This document shows, piece after piece, positions 25,718 through 34,553 of a DNA stretch of 64,000 nucleotides. The position numbers were made by a program, and so were the translations under genes. Source of the DNA: Acidobacteriota bacterium. GTDB taxonomy: Bacteria; Acidobacteriota; Terriglobia; 2-12-FULL-54-10. How positions within the stretch are numbered: the first letter of the stretch is position 1; each line of letters begins with the position of its first letter. Under the pieces are notes generated by a model that saw nothing but the letters and a program-made list of their open reading frames with translations, did not search any database and was not told the DNA's origin. The stretch is taken from NCBI GenBank assembly GCA_009691245.1, contig SHUM01000007.1:1-64000 (forward strand), given 5' to 3'.

Positions 25718-27144
25718 GGCCCCACCCTCCGGCCCTCGCGCGCGTTCGCTTCCAGGCCGGCGGCTTGCGCGGAGAAGACTTCCTTCACTTCGTATAGCGG
25801 TACGACCGGACAAAACCGCAGAAACAACAAGAACAGAAAAGTGAACAGCCCGATGCTCGCCGCGAGAATTCCGTATTCATAGATCGTGGGATGGTAGATA
25901 CGCCAGGTGTAGGGATCGTAATCGTGCGTTAGCGAAACAGCCACGATAATCAGCCGTTCCAGAAACATCCCCACATTGATGAACGCGGCGACAACGAAGA
26001 GCACCATGCTGTTGCGACGCAAGCCGCCGCTGGTGAGCAGCAGCGGGAACAGGCAGTTACAGGCGATCATGATCCAGAACAGTGGAGCGTAATCGCCAAA
26101 CGCCCGGTAGTGCATCGAGGACATCTCGATAGGCTCGTTCGCATACCACGAAGTGAAGAATTCGCTCAAGTAGCAGAAGGTCATGAGCAGGCTCATCAGC
26201 ACCAGCAGGCGACCCAGCTTGTCGTAATGCTCCGTGGTGATGTAGCTTTGCAGACGAAACGTGCCGCGCAGCAGGATCAGCAGATTGCACAACAGCGCGA
26301 GGCCGGAGAAGATCGCTCCGGAAACAAAATACGGCGCGAACACCGTGCTGTGCCAGCCGGGCACGATGCCCATGGCGAAATCCCATGAGACAACACTATG
26401 CACGGAAATGGCCAGCGGAATCGTAAGGGAGGCGAGCAGCAAGTAGACGCTCTTGAAGTGCCGCCACTGCCAGCCCGAGCCGCGCCATCCCAACGCAAAG
26501 ATTCCGTACACCGTCTTGCGCAGGCCCGTGCTGCGGTCGCGCACCGCGGCCAGGTCGGGCACCATGCCGATATAAAAAAACAGCAGGCTGACAGTGAGAT
26601 AGGTGCTGATGGCGAACACGTCCCACAGCAGCGGCGAGCGGAAGTTGAACGGCAACTGCTTTTCGTTCGGCAGCGGAAACATCCAGTAGAACAACCACCC
26701 CCGGCCCAGATGCAGGATCGGGAAAATGCCCGCGGTCATGATGGCAAACACGGTCATGGCCTCGGCGATGCGGCTGATGGAGGCGCGCCACGGCGCTCCG
26801 AACAAGTAAAAGATGGCCGACATCAGCGTGCCCGAATGGGTGATGCCCACCCAGAAAACAAACGTGGTGATGTCGAATCCCCAACCAGTTGGCCGGTTCA
26901 GACCCCACAGCCCCAGGCCCTTGTCCAGCAACTGGAACCAGATGTATCCGCCCATCAGCACCAGCGCGAACGCGATGCCCAGAATAATCCAGTAGACGGG
27001 ACCGGGGTTGCGCAGGCGCGAGAGAATGTCCTCGTTGACCTGCTCGAAGCTCGGCGGCAACTCGGTGGCAAGTTCGCTCAGGTGGATTCCATCCACCGCG
27101 ACACCGCTCAACTGCATTTCTCTGGCCTCGGCGCTGCTGCTCAT
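25714..27144 (-). CDS. actC: Alternative complex III NrfD-like quinol-binding subunit ActC
   Basis: A 476-residue polytopic membrane protein of the NrfD/PsrC family with about ten membrane segments. It anchors ActB and binds menaquinol. Recognisable parts are WIILGIAFALVLMGGYIWFQ, GITHSGTLMSAIFYLF and FPLPNEKQLPFNFRSPLLWD. It starts seven bases after actB and overlaps actD by four bases, within the actA-B-C-D-E-F order typical of this complex. Confidence 0.94.
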   Translation of the reverse strand: MSSSAEAREMQLSGVAVDGIHLSELATELPPSFEQVNEDILSRLRNPGPVYWIILGIAFALVLMGGYIWFQLLDKGLGLWGLNRPTGWGFDITTFVFWVGITHSGTLMSAIFYLFGAPWRASISRIAEAMTVFAIMTAGIFPILHLGRGWLFYWMFPLPNEKQLPFNFRSPLLWDVFAISTYLTVSLLFFYIGMVPDLAAVRDRSTGLRKTVYGIFALGWRGSGWQWRHFKSVYLLLASLTIPLAISVHSVVSWDFAMGIVPGWHSTVFAPYFVSGAIFSGLALLCNLLILLRGTFRLQSYITTEHYDKLGRLLVLMSLLMTFCYLSEFFTSWYANEPIEMSSMHYRAFGDYAPLFWIMIACNCLFPLLLTSGGLRRNSMVLFVVAAFINVGMFLERLIIVAVSLTHDYDPYTWRIYHPTIYEYGILAASIGLFTFLFLLFLRFCPVVPLYEVKEVFSAQAAGLEANAREGRRVGP

Positions 27145-27151
27145 GAATTCC

Positions 27152-30100
27152 TTAGGCCTGTTTAATCCTCGGCAAATAAGTGATTGCCGGTTTGGTGTTC
27201 AACTCCTCCAGCACTTTGTAGCCGTGCTGGATGGCCGATAGTTTCGAGACGGCGCTCTCTGGGTCCAGCAGATTGCCAAACGAGATCGCCTGCGCCGGAC
27301 AGGACTGCGCACACGCCGGCGTGCCTTCGCCATCTTGCACCTTGCGGCCTTCGTCCTTCGCGTGATCCTTCGCGCCGCGAATGCGCTGCACGCAGAAGGT
27401 ACACTTCTCCATGATCCCCTTGCTGCGCACTGAAACATCGGGATTCAATTGCAGATTCAGCGGCTCTTCGAAACCGTAGTCAAACCAGTTGAACGTGCGC
27501 ACCTTGTAAGGACAATTATTCGAGCAATAGCGCGTGCCCACGCAGCGATTGTAGGTCATCACGTTCAAGCCTTCGCTATTGTGCTGAGTGGCATAGACCG
27601 GGCAGACCGGTTCGCAGGGCGCGTTGTCGCACTGCTGGCACATCATCGGCGAAAAGCGAATATCCGGCTTGCCGGAAACGTCATGGATGTAGCGCTCGAT
27701 GCGAATCCAGGCCATGTGCCGACCCTCGGCCACGCGCTGCTTGCCGACCACCGGCACGTTGTTCTCGGCGTAACAGGCCGCCACGCAAGCTCCGCACCCG
27801 GTGCAGGAGTTAAGATTGATGGCCATGCCCCAGCGATAATCCTTGTGCTCGTGCGGCGGATAGTTGTCGGGATACGAATGGCTCGCGAGATGGCGCCCCG
27901 CTTCGTGCCCCGTCTCAGGACCCGTCTCGGCGGGTGCCTGCGGGCTGCCGCCCATTAACGCGCTGATCGGGATCACTTGCGAGAAACCGCGCCCATGATC
28001 CGTCAACGATCCATCGGTGCGCACCAGCGGCGACCGGCGACCCGACTTGGTCAGCGTAACCGTGGTGCCCGCGTAGGCCAACGCGCCGGACTTCGCATCG
28101 AATCGTGCTGAAAGCAGTCGTACGGGATTCGCGCCAACATCGTTGGCGTAGCGGCCAAAGTTGGTGTGGCCCAAGCCCAGCGGCATGGCCACTGTATCGC
28201 GGCGGATTCCCTCATAAATGTAAACCGGCGCTTCCAGTAATCCCGCCGGCGCTTGAATCACCACCACATCGCCCTCGACGACACCCAGCTTGCCCGCCGT
28301 CTCTGGATGCAACTCCGCCCAGCCGTCCCACACGATGTTGGTAATGGGATCGGGAATCTCATGCAACCACGGACGATTCGCTCCGCGCCCGTCGTAGTAG
28401 CGCGACGAAGGGTATGCGTGTAAATAAAAATCAGTCGCCGCAGCCGGGGTTGGGGGCGGCGGGAATGCTCCGATGAGGGCGCTGATGGCCATCTCTGTTT
28501 TCACGGTGGGCCGCGATGCTGGCGAATTTTCGTCACCCGCTCTTGCGGAGTTCGGCCAGAATCCCCCATCACGCAGGCTGTTGTTCCAGAAACTTTCAAA
28601 GTCTCCCTGCGCGTGCTGACTGTGCTCAGCACGCCAGCATTCCTTCAAGTAATTCTGGAATGTCTCCTGCGAAAACGCTGCGGAAGGCTTGTCTCCAGCC
28701 AGGCGCGCCAGCGCCAGCAAAACATCGGCGGACTGCCGCGTATCGAACACTGGATTCATCGACGGTTGCAGCAGGCTATGCACACCAGCCACGGGACGAT
28801 AGTCGCCCCACTGCTCGAGCGGCGTGTGATCGGGAAGAATCAAGTGAGCGAGTTCCGTCGTCTCGTCGGGATAACTCGACAAGCTCACCACCAACGGAAC
28901 TTTTCTGATCGCCTCGGCCAGGCCCAACTCGGCGGGCAGCGTGTGCAGCGGGTTGGTGGCATGGACGAAGAGCACATCCACTTCGCCGGCATTCATCGCC
29001 TGGATGAGCGTTTTCCATTCCTGCGCGTTGGCCGTCTGCGGCGGCTCGAAGGCATCATCAAAACGCACCGTCTGCCCGATCCGTCCCGCCACATAATTGA
29101 GCAACTGAACCGCCATCATCAGGCCCGTCGCTTGCTCACCGCTCACCGCAGCTCCTCCGCCCATGGCGAGTGAGGAACGGGCGGCGGCAAACTCCTGAGC
29201 CATCCTCTCGATGATCTCGCCGGAGACGCCCGTGGGCACGCTCACCACGGCGGCGGCAAAGGGTTGCAGCATCTCGCGGAGTCGCTTGGACTCGCTCTGC
29301 GGAAGCGCGGTCACTCCCCTGGTGAGAATCGCGTGCGACATGGCCAGCGCAATGTACATCTCCGTGCCCGGCCTTGCCGCCACCCATTCGTCGGCGTTGG
29401 CGGCGGTGAGCGAGAGGCGCGGCTCAACGTGAACAATCTTGCCGGGAAGGCGTCCCGCTGCAGCCTCCGCTCCCTGTCCGCGCAGCATTGCGAAATCGCG
29501 CGTGAAGCCGACCGGCGCGAGCCAGGTCTCCAGATAATCCGCGCCGAAGGAAATGACATAGTCCGCATCGCCGATGTGCAGCGAAGGAACCACCGGCTTG
29601 CCGAACAACGCGCGGTTGGCCTCCACCAGTGAGGCCAACGAGAACGGCTCATGCACCAGCGAGCGCGTCGATCCGAACGCCGCCAGCCACTCGCGCACCA
29701 GTTTTCCCATCGCTGGGCCACGCGCGCCGGAGAGAAATGCGACGCGATCCTTGCGGCCGGACGCGCTGCCAGACGCGACGCCAGACGCGTTGATCGCGCT
29801 TAGTTTTTCCAAGATTGTTTTGATGGCGTCGTCCCAACTGACGGGATCGACCGCGCCGTTCTTCGCGCGGCGCAGAGGGCCTTGGAAGCGGTCGGGATTA
29901 TAGAGACCCTGCACGGACGCCTGTCCGCGCGAGCACAGCCCGCCGCGGCTGAGCGGATGCGCGGAGTTGCCCTCCACCTTGGTCGCGCGACCCTCGCGCG
30001 TGCGCACGGTCATGCCACAGCCGGCCGGGCATTCCCGGCAAGTGGTGGAGTACCATGTGGCGATGCCAGGAATGGTCTCGTCCGACGGCATCACCAGCGA

Positions 30101-30202
30101 GACAAGCGTGCCCGCCTGGTCGCGGCTGCAGCCGACGGTCCCGGCCATGCCTGCGAGGCCGGCAACCTTCAGGAAATTTCGGCGATCAAACGTTGCGGTC
30201 AT
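27152..30202 (-). CDS. actB: Alternative complex III iron-sulfur/molybdopterin-like subunit ActB
   Basis: A 1016-residue periplasmic subunit. A twin-arginine signal (DRRNFLKVAGLAG) is followed by a molybdopterin-oxidoreductase-like domain (about 40-730). In characterised ActB this domain carries no molybdenum cofactor, yet the cluster motif CRECPAGC is kept here. The C-terminal part (about 780-1000) is a four-cluster ferredoxin domain: CTGCGACVAAC, CQQCDNAPCEPVCP, YCSNNCP, and CTFC...CAQSCP. It relays electrons between quinol and heme subunits. A weak ribosome site precedes the ATG. The gene follows actA by 33 bases. Confidence 0.94.
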   Translation of the reverse strand: MTATFDRRNFLKVAGLAGMAGTVGCSRDQAGTLVSLVMPSDETIPGIATWYSTTCRECPAGCGMTVRTREGRATKVEGNSAHPLSRGGLCSRGQASVQGLYNPDRFQGPLRRAKNGAVDPVSWDDAIKTILEKLSAINASGVASGSASGRKDRVAFLSGARGPAMGKLVREWLAAFGSTRSLVHEPFSLASLVEANRALFGKPVVPSLHIGDADYVISFGADYLETWLAPVGFTRDFAMLRGQGAEAAAGRLPGKIVHVEPRLSLTAANADEWVAARPGTEMYIALAMSHAILTRGVTALPQSESKRLREMLQPFAAAVVSVPTGVSGEIIERMAQEFAAARSSLAMGGGAAVSGEQATGLMMAVQLLNYVAGRIGQTVRFDDAFEPPQTANAQEWKTLIQAMNAGEVDVLFVHATNPLHTLPAELGLAEAIRKVPLVVSLSSYPDETTELAHLILPDHTPLEQWGDYRPVAGVHSLLQPSMNPVFDTRQSADVLLALARLAGDKPSAAFSQETFQNYLKECWRAEHSQHAQGDFESFWNNSLRDGGFWPNSARAGDENSPASRPTVKTEMAISALIGAFPPPPTPAAATDFYLHAYPSSRYYDGRGANRPWLHEIPDPITNIVWDGWAELHPETAGKLGVVEGDVVVIQAPAGLLEAPVYIYEGIRRDTVAMPLGLGHTNFGRYANDVGANPVRLLSARFDAKSGALAYAGTTVTLTKSGRRSPLVRTDGSLTDHGRGFSQVIPISALMGGSPQAPAETGPETGHEAGRHLASHSYPDNYPPHEHKDYRWGMAINLNSCTGCGACVAACYAENNVPVVGKQRVAEGRHMAWIRIERYIHDVSGKPDIRFSPMMCQQCDNAPCEPVCPVYATQHNSEGLNVMTYNRCVGTRYCSNNCPYKVRTFNWFDYGFEEPLNLQLNPDVSVRSKGIMEKCTFCVQRIRGAKDHAKDEGRKVQDGEGTPACAQSCPAQAISFGNLLDPESAVSKLSAIQHGYKVLEELNTKPAITYLPRIKQA

Positions 30203-30235
30203 CTATTGTCCCAGTCAAAACCAGCTCAAGCCAGA

Positions 30236-30784
30236 TCAGCGATGACACGTCGAGCAATCCAGCGGCGCGCCTCGCTGCTGATGGCAACTCACGCACCAGC
30301 CCATGGTCAGGCGCTCGATCTTTTCCACGCGTTCCATCTTCTCCACAGCCCCGTGGCAACCCTGGCAATTCAGCCCAACAGCCACATGCCGCTTATGAGA
30401 AAAATGAACGTAGTCATCCATCTGATTGATGCGCTTCCAGACGATGGGCTGCTTTTTCGCCCAGTACTCATCCACCTTCAGCATCTCTGGGGACTTCGTC
30501 TTCACCCAGCGATGGCAGCCAACGCAAGTGCCCACGGCGGGAAGTCCCGCCATGGCGGACCGCCGCGCCCCGCTATGACAAAAAACACATTGGATGTTGA
30601 GATCACCGGCGTGCAGCCGATGGCTGAAGGCGATGGGCTGCGAAGAAGAATCCGTCGCAGAAGCAGGCTGTTGCGATTGGCCGGATGAAGCCTGCAGGAT
30701 GCAGGCCAGCACGACCACGAAAATATATACTCGCTGGCGGACACATCTCCAGCCACTGCCCCGAATTGTCAGCGAGTCCATCAT
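30236..30784 (-). CDS. actA: Alternative complex III pentaheme cytochrome ActA
   Basis: A 182-residue protein with an N-terminal hydrophobic anchor (VYIFVVVLACILQASSG) and five heme-binding motifs: CVFCH, CVGCH, CQGCH, CVSCH and CSTCH. Several FSH-type distal histidines (FSHRLHAG, FSHKRH) accompany them. This matches the pentaheme ActA of alternative complex III. It is the first gene of the act operon. Two adjacent ATG codons (30784, 30781) are possible starts; neither has a strong ribosome site. Confidence 0.94.
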   Translation of the reverse strand: MMDSLTIRGSGWRCVRQRVYIFVVVLACILQASSGQSQQPASATDSSSQPIAFSHRLHAGDLNIQCVFCHSGARRSAMAGLPAVGTCVGCHRWVKTKSPEMLKVDEYWAKKQPIVWKRINQMDDYVHFSHKRHVAVGLNCQGCHGAVEKMERVEKIERLTMGWCVSCHQQRGAPLDCSTCHR

Positions 30785-30993
30785 CAATTAATTCAATTGG
30801 CGAGCCGCGACCGGTCCGAGGGAAAGCAATTGGCCAGTGCAAGCGGCATCCGCGGACAGATACTCAAAAAATCGGAGGAAGGAATACCGACAGAACCCAT
30901 CCATCCAACGCGCGCCAGCCTAAACGGATGTTCGTTCCATGTCCGAAAAAAAAAGACATTGCCCGGAGAAAGCACTCCGCCAAAGCCGACATT

Positions 30994-31023
30994 GGGCGCC
31001 CTGCCAGTACTGACTGGGCGCCC
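30994..31023 (-). terminator. Hairpin between a cytochrome gene and actA
   Basis: GGGCGCCC occurs at 30994-31001 and 31016-31023. The motif is self-complementary, and inner CAGT/ACTG arms extend the stem. On the minus strand it follows the stop of the cytochrome at 31049. There is no T-run beside it, so terminator function is tentative. The rest of 30785-31048 should hold the act operon promoter; I see no clear boxes. Confidence 0.45.
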
Positions 31024-31048
31024 TCGGGAGTGAATGTCGTTGAATCGA

Positions 31049-31453
31049 CTAGAATTTGATGCTGTAAGGACCGTCGCCGACCTTTTCACGGTGAGCGGTG
31101 TGGCAGGCCCCGCAATTGGCACCGGCAACTTTCATCGCTTCGGCAGCTTCGTCCACTTTGCCCGCGCCGGCCAGCTCGGCAACCTTGGCGAAATCCGCCT
31201 GCGCTTTGGCAGCGATCGTCGCGCCTGCTGACTTGTTGGTCTCGAAGAAGGCCTTCACCTGGCCCATGATCCCGGCCAGCTTCGTGGCATCCGCGGCGGC
31301 CTCTGGACCCATCTTGGCTTCCATATTCTTGCGCAGGCTGCCATTGGCTGCCGACGTAGCCTTCATATAACCCACAAATGTGGGATCGGCCTGAGACCAA
31401 CCAGCCACACCCAACAACATTACCGCAACACTCAGCAACAATACTTTCTTCAT
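31049..31453 (-). CDS. Exported cytochrome c with C-terminal heme (class II-like)
   Basis: A 134-residue protein with a clear signal peptide (MKKVLLLSVAVMLLGVAGWSQA). A helical body follows, and the single heme site CGACH lies near the C-terminus, as in cytochrome c-prime/c556 proteins. The start is the ATG at 31453, eight bases from GGGAG; the ATG two codons upstream is too close to that site. It is the last gene of a run with the DUF1592, DUF1552 and ankyrin genes (68 bases from the ankyrin gene) and lies just upstream of actA. Confidence 0.85.
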   Translation of the reverse strand: MKKVLLLSVAVMLLGVAGWSQADPTFVGYMKATSAANGSLRKNMEAKMGPEAAADATKLAGIMGQVKAFFETNKSAGATIAAKAQADFAKVAELAGAGKVDEAAEAMKVAGANCGACHTAHREKVGDGPYSIKF

Positions 31454-31521
31454 GAACATAACTCCCTCTTATCAAAAGTATTTGAAATCCAGGAACCCTC
31501 AATAACTAAACTAAACTCCGC

Positions 31522-33123
31522 TTACTCCGCCGAACGATCGCGGATGGGACCGTCATAGGGCTTCGCGCCCAACTTCAACAGCAGCTCGGCCGTGCCCTTA
31601 TTTTCGCGTGTCGGCTGGCGGAAGCTGTAGTCAAACGCGTCGCCTTTGAGCTGGCGATAAACCAGCCCGCCCGGATCGCCCATGGCAATGGTGATCGGTG
31701 TTTGCCCGTACTTGTCCTTCGATTCCAGATTGGCTCCGTTCTTCACCAGGAACTCAATCATATCGAGGTCGCCCAAGTAGACCGCTCCGTGCAGCGCCGT
31801 GCGGTTATTCTTGTCCACCGCGTTCACATCGCCGCCGAGCATCACGTTCAGCTTCATGGCTTCCAGAAACCTCTTCTTCTCGTCCTCCGTGCGCGGCTCA
31901 CGCTCTCGACCGATGCCGGAGGCCACCATCAGAGGAGTGGTCCCCTGCCCGGTGGTGATCTTGGGATCGGCGCGGCGCTCCACCAGGAAACGCATGGTAG
32001 CTGCATCACCCGAGGCCGTGGCCAGCATGAAGGGGGTAACGCCGGAGAGATACAACTGCGGCAGATTGTTGCCCATGCTGCGGGCAAAGCGATGAACTTC
32101 GTAGGGCATGAAGTCATTGGTCATCTCCGCATTGGGGTCCGCATTGCGAGCAAGTAGGGCCTTCACCAGTTCGGGAGAGTTCGAGCGCACCCAGAACTTG
32201 TCGGTCATCGACTTGCCGCCGCCAAACAACTCCGCCAAGCCTTCCTGCAACGCCCAGTGCATCGGCGTCAGGCCGTAACCGTCGCGCGCATTGGGACTGG
32301 CGCCGCGATCGAGCAGGAACAGACTCATCTTCTCGTTGCCGTTCTGCGCGGCCACCACCAGCGGCGTGCCGTCGAACTCCGTGCCATCATCAATCTTTGC
32401 GCCCGCATCCAGCAGCGCCTTCGCCGCATCCACATCGCCGGACTGCGCGGCGAACATCAGCGCCGTGAATCCGCCCTTCTCACCCGGGAAATAGGCCTTA
32501 TCGCTGTAGGTGGTAGCCCTCATCGGATCGTAGAGGTCCAGCTTCTTCGTCCTCAGATGAACATTGGCTTTCGCAGCGACGAGCTCCTGCACGACGGCGG
32601 ACTGCTTCTGTGCAGCGGCGCGCATCAGCGCGGTTTGCGCGCGATCGGTATCAGCTGCGTCGAGATTCGCTCCCGCTGTGATCAATATCTTTACAGCCTC
32701 AGTGGTTCCCGTCTTGGCGCAGTTCATCAGCGGAGTAACGCCGTTGGTCTCGGCCGCGTTGGGATTGGCCTTGGCCTTTACCAGCAGTTCCACCAGCGGG
32801 ACATTTTTATTCGTGCAGGCCAGCGACAAGGGCGTAACACCATAGTCGTTCGCCGCGTTGGGATTGGCTCCCGCGCCGAGCAGCAACGAGGCCGTCTCTG
32901 TGTCATTGCGATAAGCGGACCACAGCAGCGCGGTTGCGCCATCGCCCGCAGGGCGATTCACCGCCGCAGTGTCGGCCTGAATCATGCGGCGCACCATGTC
33001 GCGGTCGCCACGGCGCACAGCATCGATCAACTGCATGTCGAGCGCTGCCGCCGCATGAAGGCCGGACACCGTGAGTGCGCCTGCAAATACCCAACCACCG
33101 AGATTTCTCAGATTCATCCGCAT
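31522..33123 (-). CDS. Secreted ankyrin-repeat protein (paralogue 2)
   Basis: A 533-residue exported protein. A signal peptide (NLGGWVFAGALTVSGLHAAAA) precedes about ten ankyrin repeats. An insert near residue 200 (KKLDLYDPMRATTYSDKAYF) sits at the same place as the insert of the paralogue at 17291-18952. The C-termini are almost collinear (GLVYRQLKGDAFDYSFRQP against GLVYRQLPGGRYDYSFRQP). AGGAG lies seven bases from the ATG. It follows the DUF1552 gene by 83 bases on the same strand. The binding partner is unknown; the neighbouring secreted proteins are candidates. Confidence 0.88.
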   Translation of the reverse strand: MRMNLRNLGGWVFAGALTVSGLHAAAALDMQLIDAVRRGDRDMVRRMIQADTAAVNRPAGDGATALLWSAYRNDTETASLLLGAGANPNAANDYGVTPLSLACTNKNVPLVELLVKAKANPNAAETNGVTPLMNCAKTGTTEAVKILITAGANLDAADTDRAQTALMRAAAQKQSAVVQELVAAKANVHLRTKKLDLYDPMRATTYSDKAYFPGEKGGFTALMFAAQSGDVDAAKALLDAGAKIDDGTEFDGTPLVVAAQNGNEKMSLFLLDRGASPNARDGYGLTPMHWALQEGLAELFGGGKSMTDKFWVRSNSPELVKALLARNADPNAEMTNDFMPYEVHRFARSMGNNLPQLYLSGVTPFMLATASGDAATMRFLVERRADPKITTGQGTTPLMVASGIGREREPRTEDEKKRFLEAMKLNVMLGGDVNAVDKNNRTALHGAVYLGDLDMIEFLVKNGANLESKDKYGQTPITIAMGDPGGLVYRQLKGDAFDYSFRQPTRENKGTAELLLKLGAKPYDGPIRDRSAE

Positions 33124-33206
33124 TCCCAGTCTCCTTACGATTTTGCCGGAGCAAATGGTTGGGCGGGGGGCGAGCCAGATCGCTCCCGGCTCCCCGCCCG
33201 TGAGAT

Positions 33207-34553
33207 TTACATGGACAGCACGTCGAGCCTGCCAGTAGCGTCGCTGTACTTGCTGTCGAGATAGTCATCGACCGGGAGCTTGGCCAGATCGAGCATGGTC
33301 AGCAGCATATTGGACATGGGCAATGCGTTGTAGCGGATGTGCCGTCCGCCCTTCAATTGTCCGTTCGCTCCGCCCACCAGCAACATGGGAACGTCATGGT
33401 GCGTGTGCGCGTTGCCATCGCTCATGCCGCTGCCGTACATGATCAGCGAATGATCGAGCAGCGTGCCATCGCCGTCCTGCGAGGATTTCAGGCGATCGAG
33501 GAAATAAGCGAACTGCGCGGAGTGATGCGCGTCAATCTTGCCGCAGGCTTCCACCGCCGCCTCCTGGCCCGAGTGGTGCGACAGCGAGTGGTGACCATCG
33601 CGGATACCCAGTTCGCGATACGCAACATCATTCTGCTCGCGGCCCCACATGAAGGTAACCACGCGAGTGAGATCGCCCTGGAACGCCAGCACTTGAAGAT
33701 CGAACAGGAGCTTGGCGTGCTCGGTACGGGTGGCGGGAATGCCCACAGGCTGATCCATCGAGGGCAGCGCGCGCGACGATTGCTCCTCCGCCAACTGAAT
33801 GCGGCGCTCGATGTCGCGCACCGCTTCCAGATACTCGTTGAGCTTCGAGCGGTCGCTCGGACCCAGGTCCGTGGCCACGCGGCTGACATCCTCGGACAGA
33901 AAATCCAGGATGCTCCTGCTGCGCTGCGCCTGGCGTTTGCGCTCGGCCGGATCGGTCGAGCGGCTTTCGCCCATCAGACGCTGGAAGACGGCGCGCGGGT
34001 TGGCCTCCATGGGCAGCGGAGTGTTCGGCCCGCGCCAGGAGATGGTTTTGGTGTAGGCGTCGCTGTACGCGCCATCGGCCGCGCCGAGATCGTCGGCCTG
34101 ATCGAGCGACATTTCGAGCGAGGCCAACTGCGTTACTTTGCCGAACTCGCGCGCCGCCAGCTGATCCGCCGAAATGCCCACCGCGCCACCCGGCTTCGGG
34201 TGGATGCCGGTCAGATACGCCGCGCAGGGACGCGCGTGATTGCCGCCCGCTTCATTGCCGACCGGATCAGCGGCCTTAATATTCATGCCGCTCAGCACCA
34301 GCATGTTCTCGCGGAACTTGGCCAGCGGCGCCAGCGTCGGCGGCAACTCAAAATTGGCGCCGGTCGCTGTGGGGACCCAGTTCTTCATGATCCTGCCGTT
34401 GGGTCCATAGATGAACACCAACCGCAGGCCGCCGGTGTTGTCCGCGGCAGCAGCGAATGCCGGGGTCATGCTGCTCAACATGGGCAGCGCCAGCGCCGCG
34501 CCTGCTCCACGCAGGAATGTGCGACGGGGGATGGCCTTCTTGAATATCATCAT
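33207..34553 (-). CDS. DUF1552 protein with twin-arginine signal
   Basis: A 448-residue protein. The twin-arginine signal PRRTFLRGAGAALALPML lies at residues 9-26. The remainder matches DUF1552 by segments such as LVFIYGPNGRIMKNWVPT, SGMNIKAAD, LASLEMSLD and LDHSLIMYGSGMSDGNAHTHHDVPMLLVGG. DUF1552 proteins resemble the DUF1501/sulfatase-like fold in their C-terminal motif, but the reaction is unknown. The ATG overlaps the stop of the DUF1592 gene (ATGA), so the two are translationally coupled, a pairing also common in Planctomycetota and Verrucomicrobiota. Confidence 0.9.
   Translation of the reverse strand: MMIFKKAIPRRTFLRGAGAALALPMLSSMTPAFAAAADNTGGLRLVFIYGPNGRIMKNWVPTATGANFELPPTLAPLAKFRENMLVLSGMNIKAADPVGNEAGGNHARPCAAYLTGIHPKPGGAVGISADQLAAREFGKVTQLASLEMSLDQADDLGAADGAYSDAYTKTISWRGPNTPLPMEANPRAVFQRLMGESRSTDPAERKRQAQRSRSILDFLSEDVSRVATDLGPSDRSKLNEYLEAVRDIERRIQLAEEQSSRALPSMDQPVGIPATRTEHAKLLFDLQVLAFQGDLTRVVTFMWGREQNDVAYRELGIRDGHHSLSHHSGQEAAVEACGKIDAHHSAQFAYFLDRLKSSQDGDGTLLDHSLIMYGSGMSDGNAHTHHDVPMLLVGGANGQLKGGRHIRYNALPMSNMLLTMLDLAKLPVDDYLDSKYSDATGRLDVLSM

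Noticed and set aside
32257-33264. Plus-strand open frame antisense to the second ankyrin protein
   Set aside because: Same reasoning: a shadow of an ankyrin gene with biased composition.
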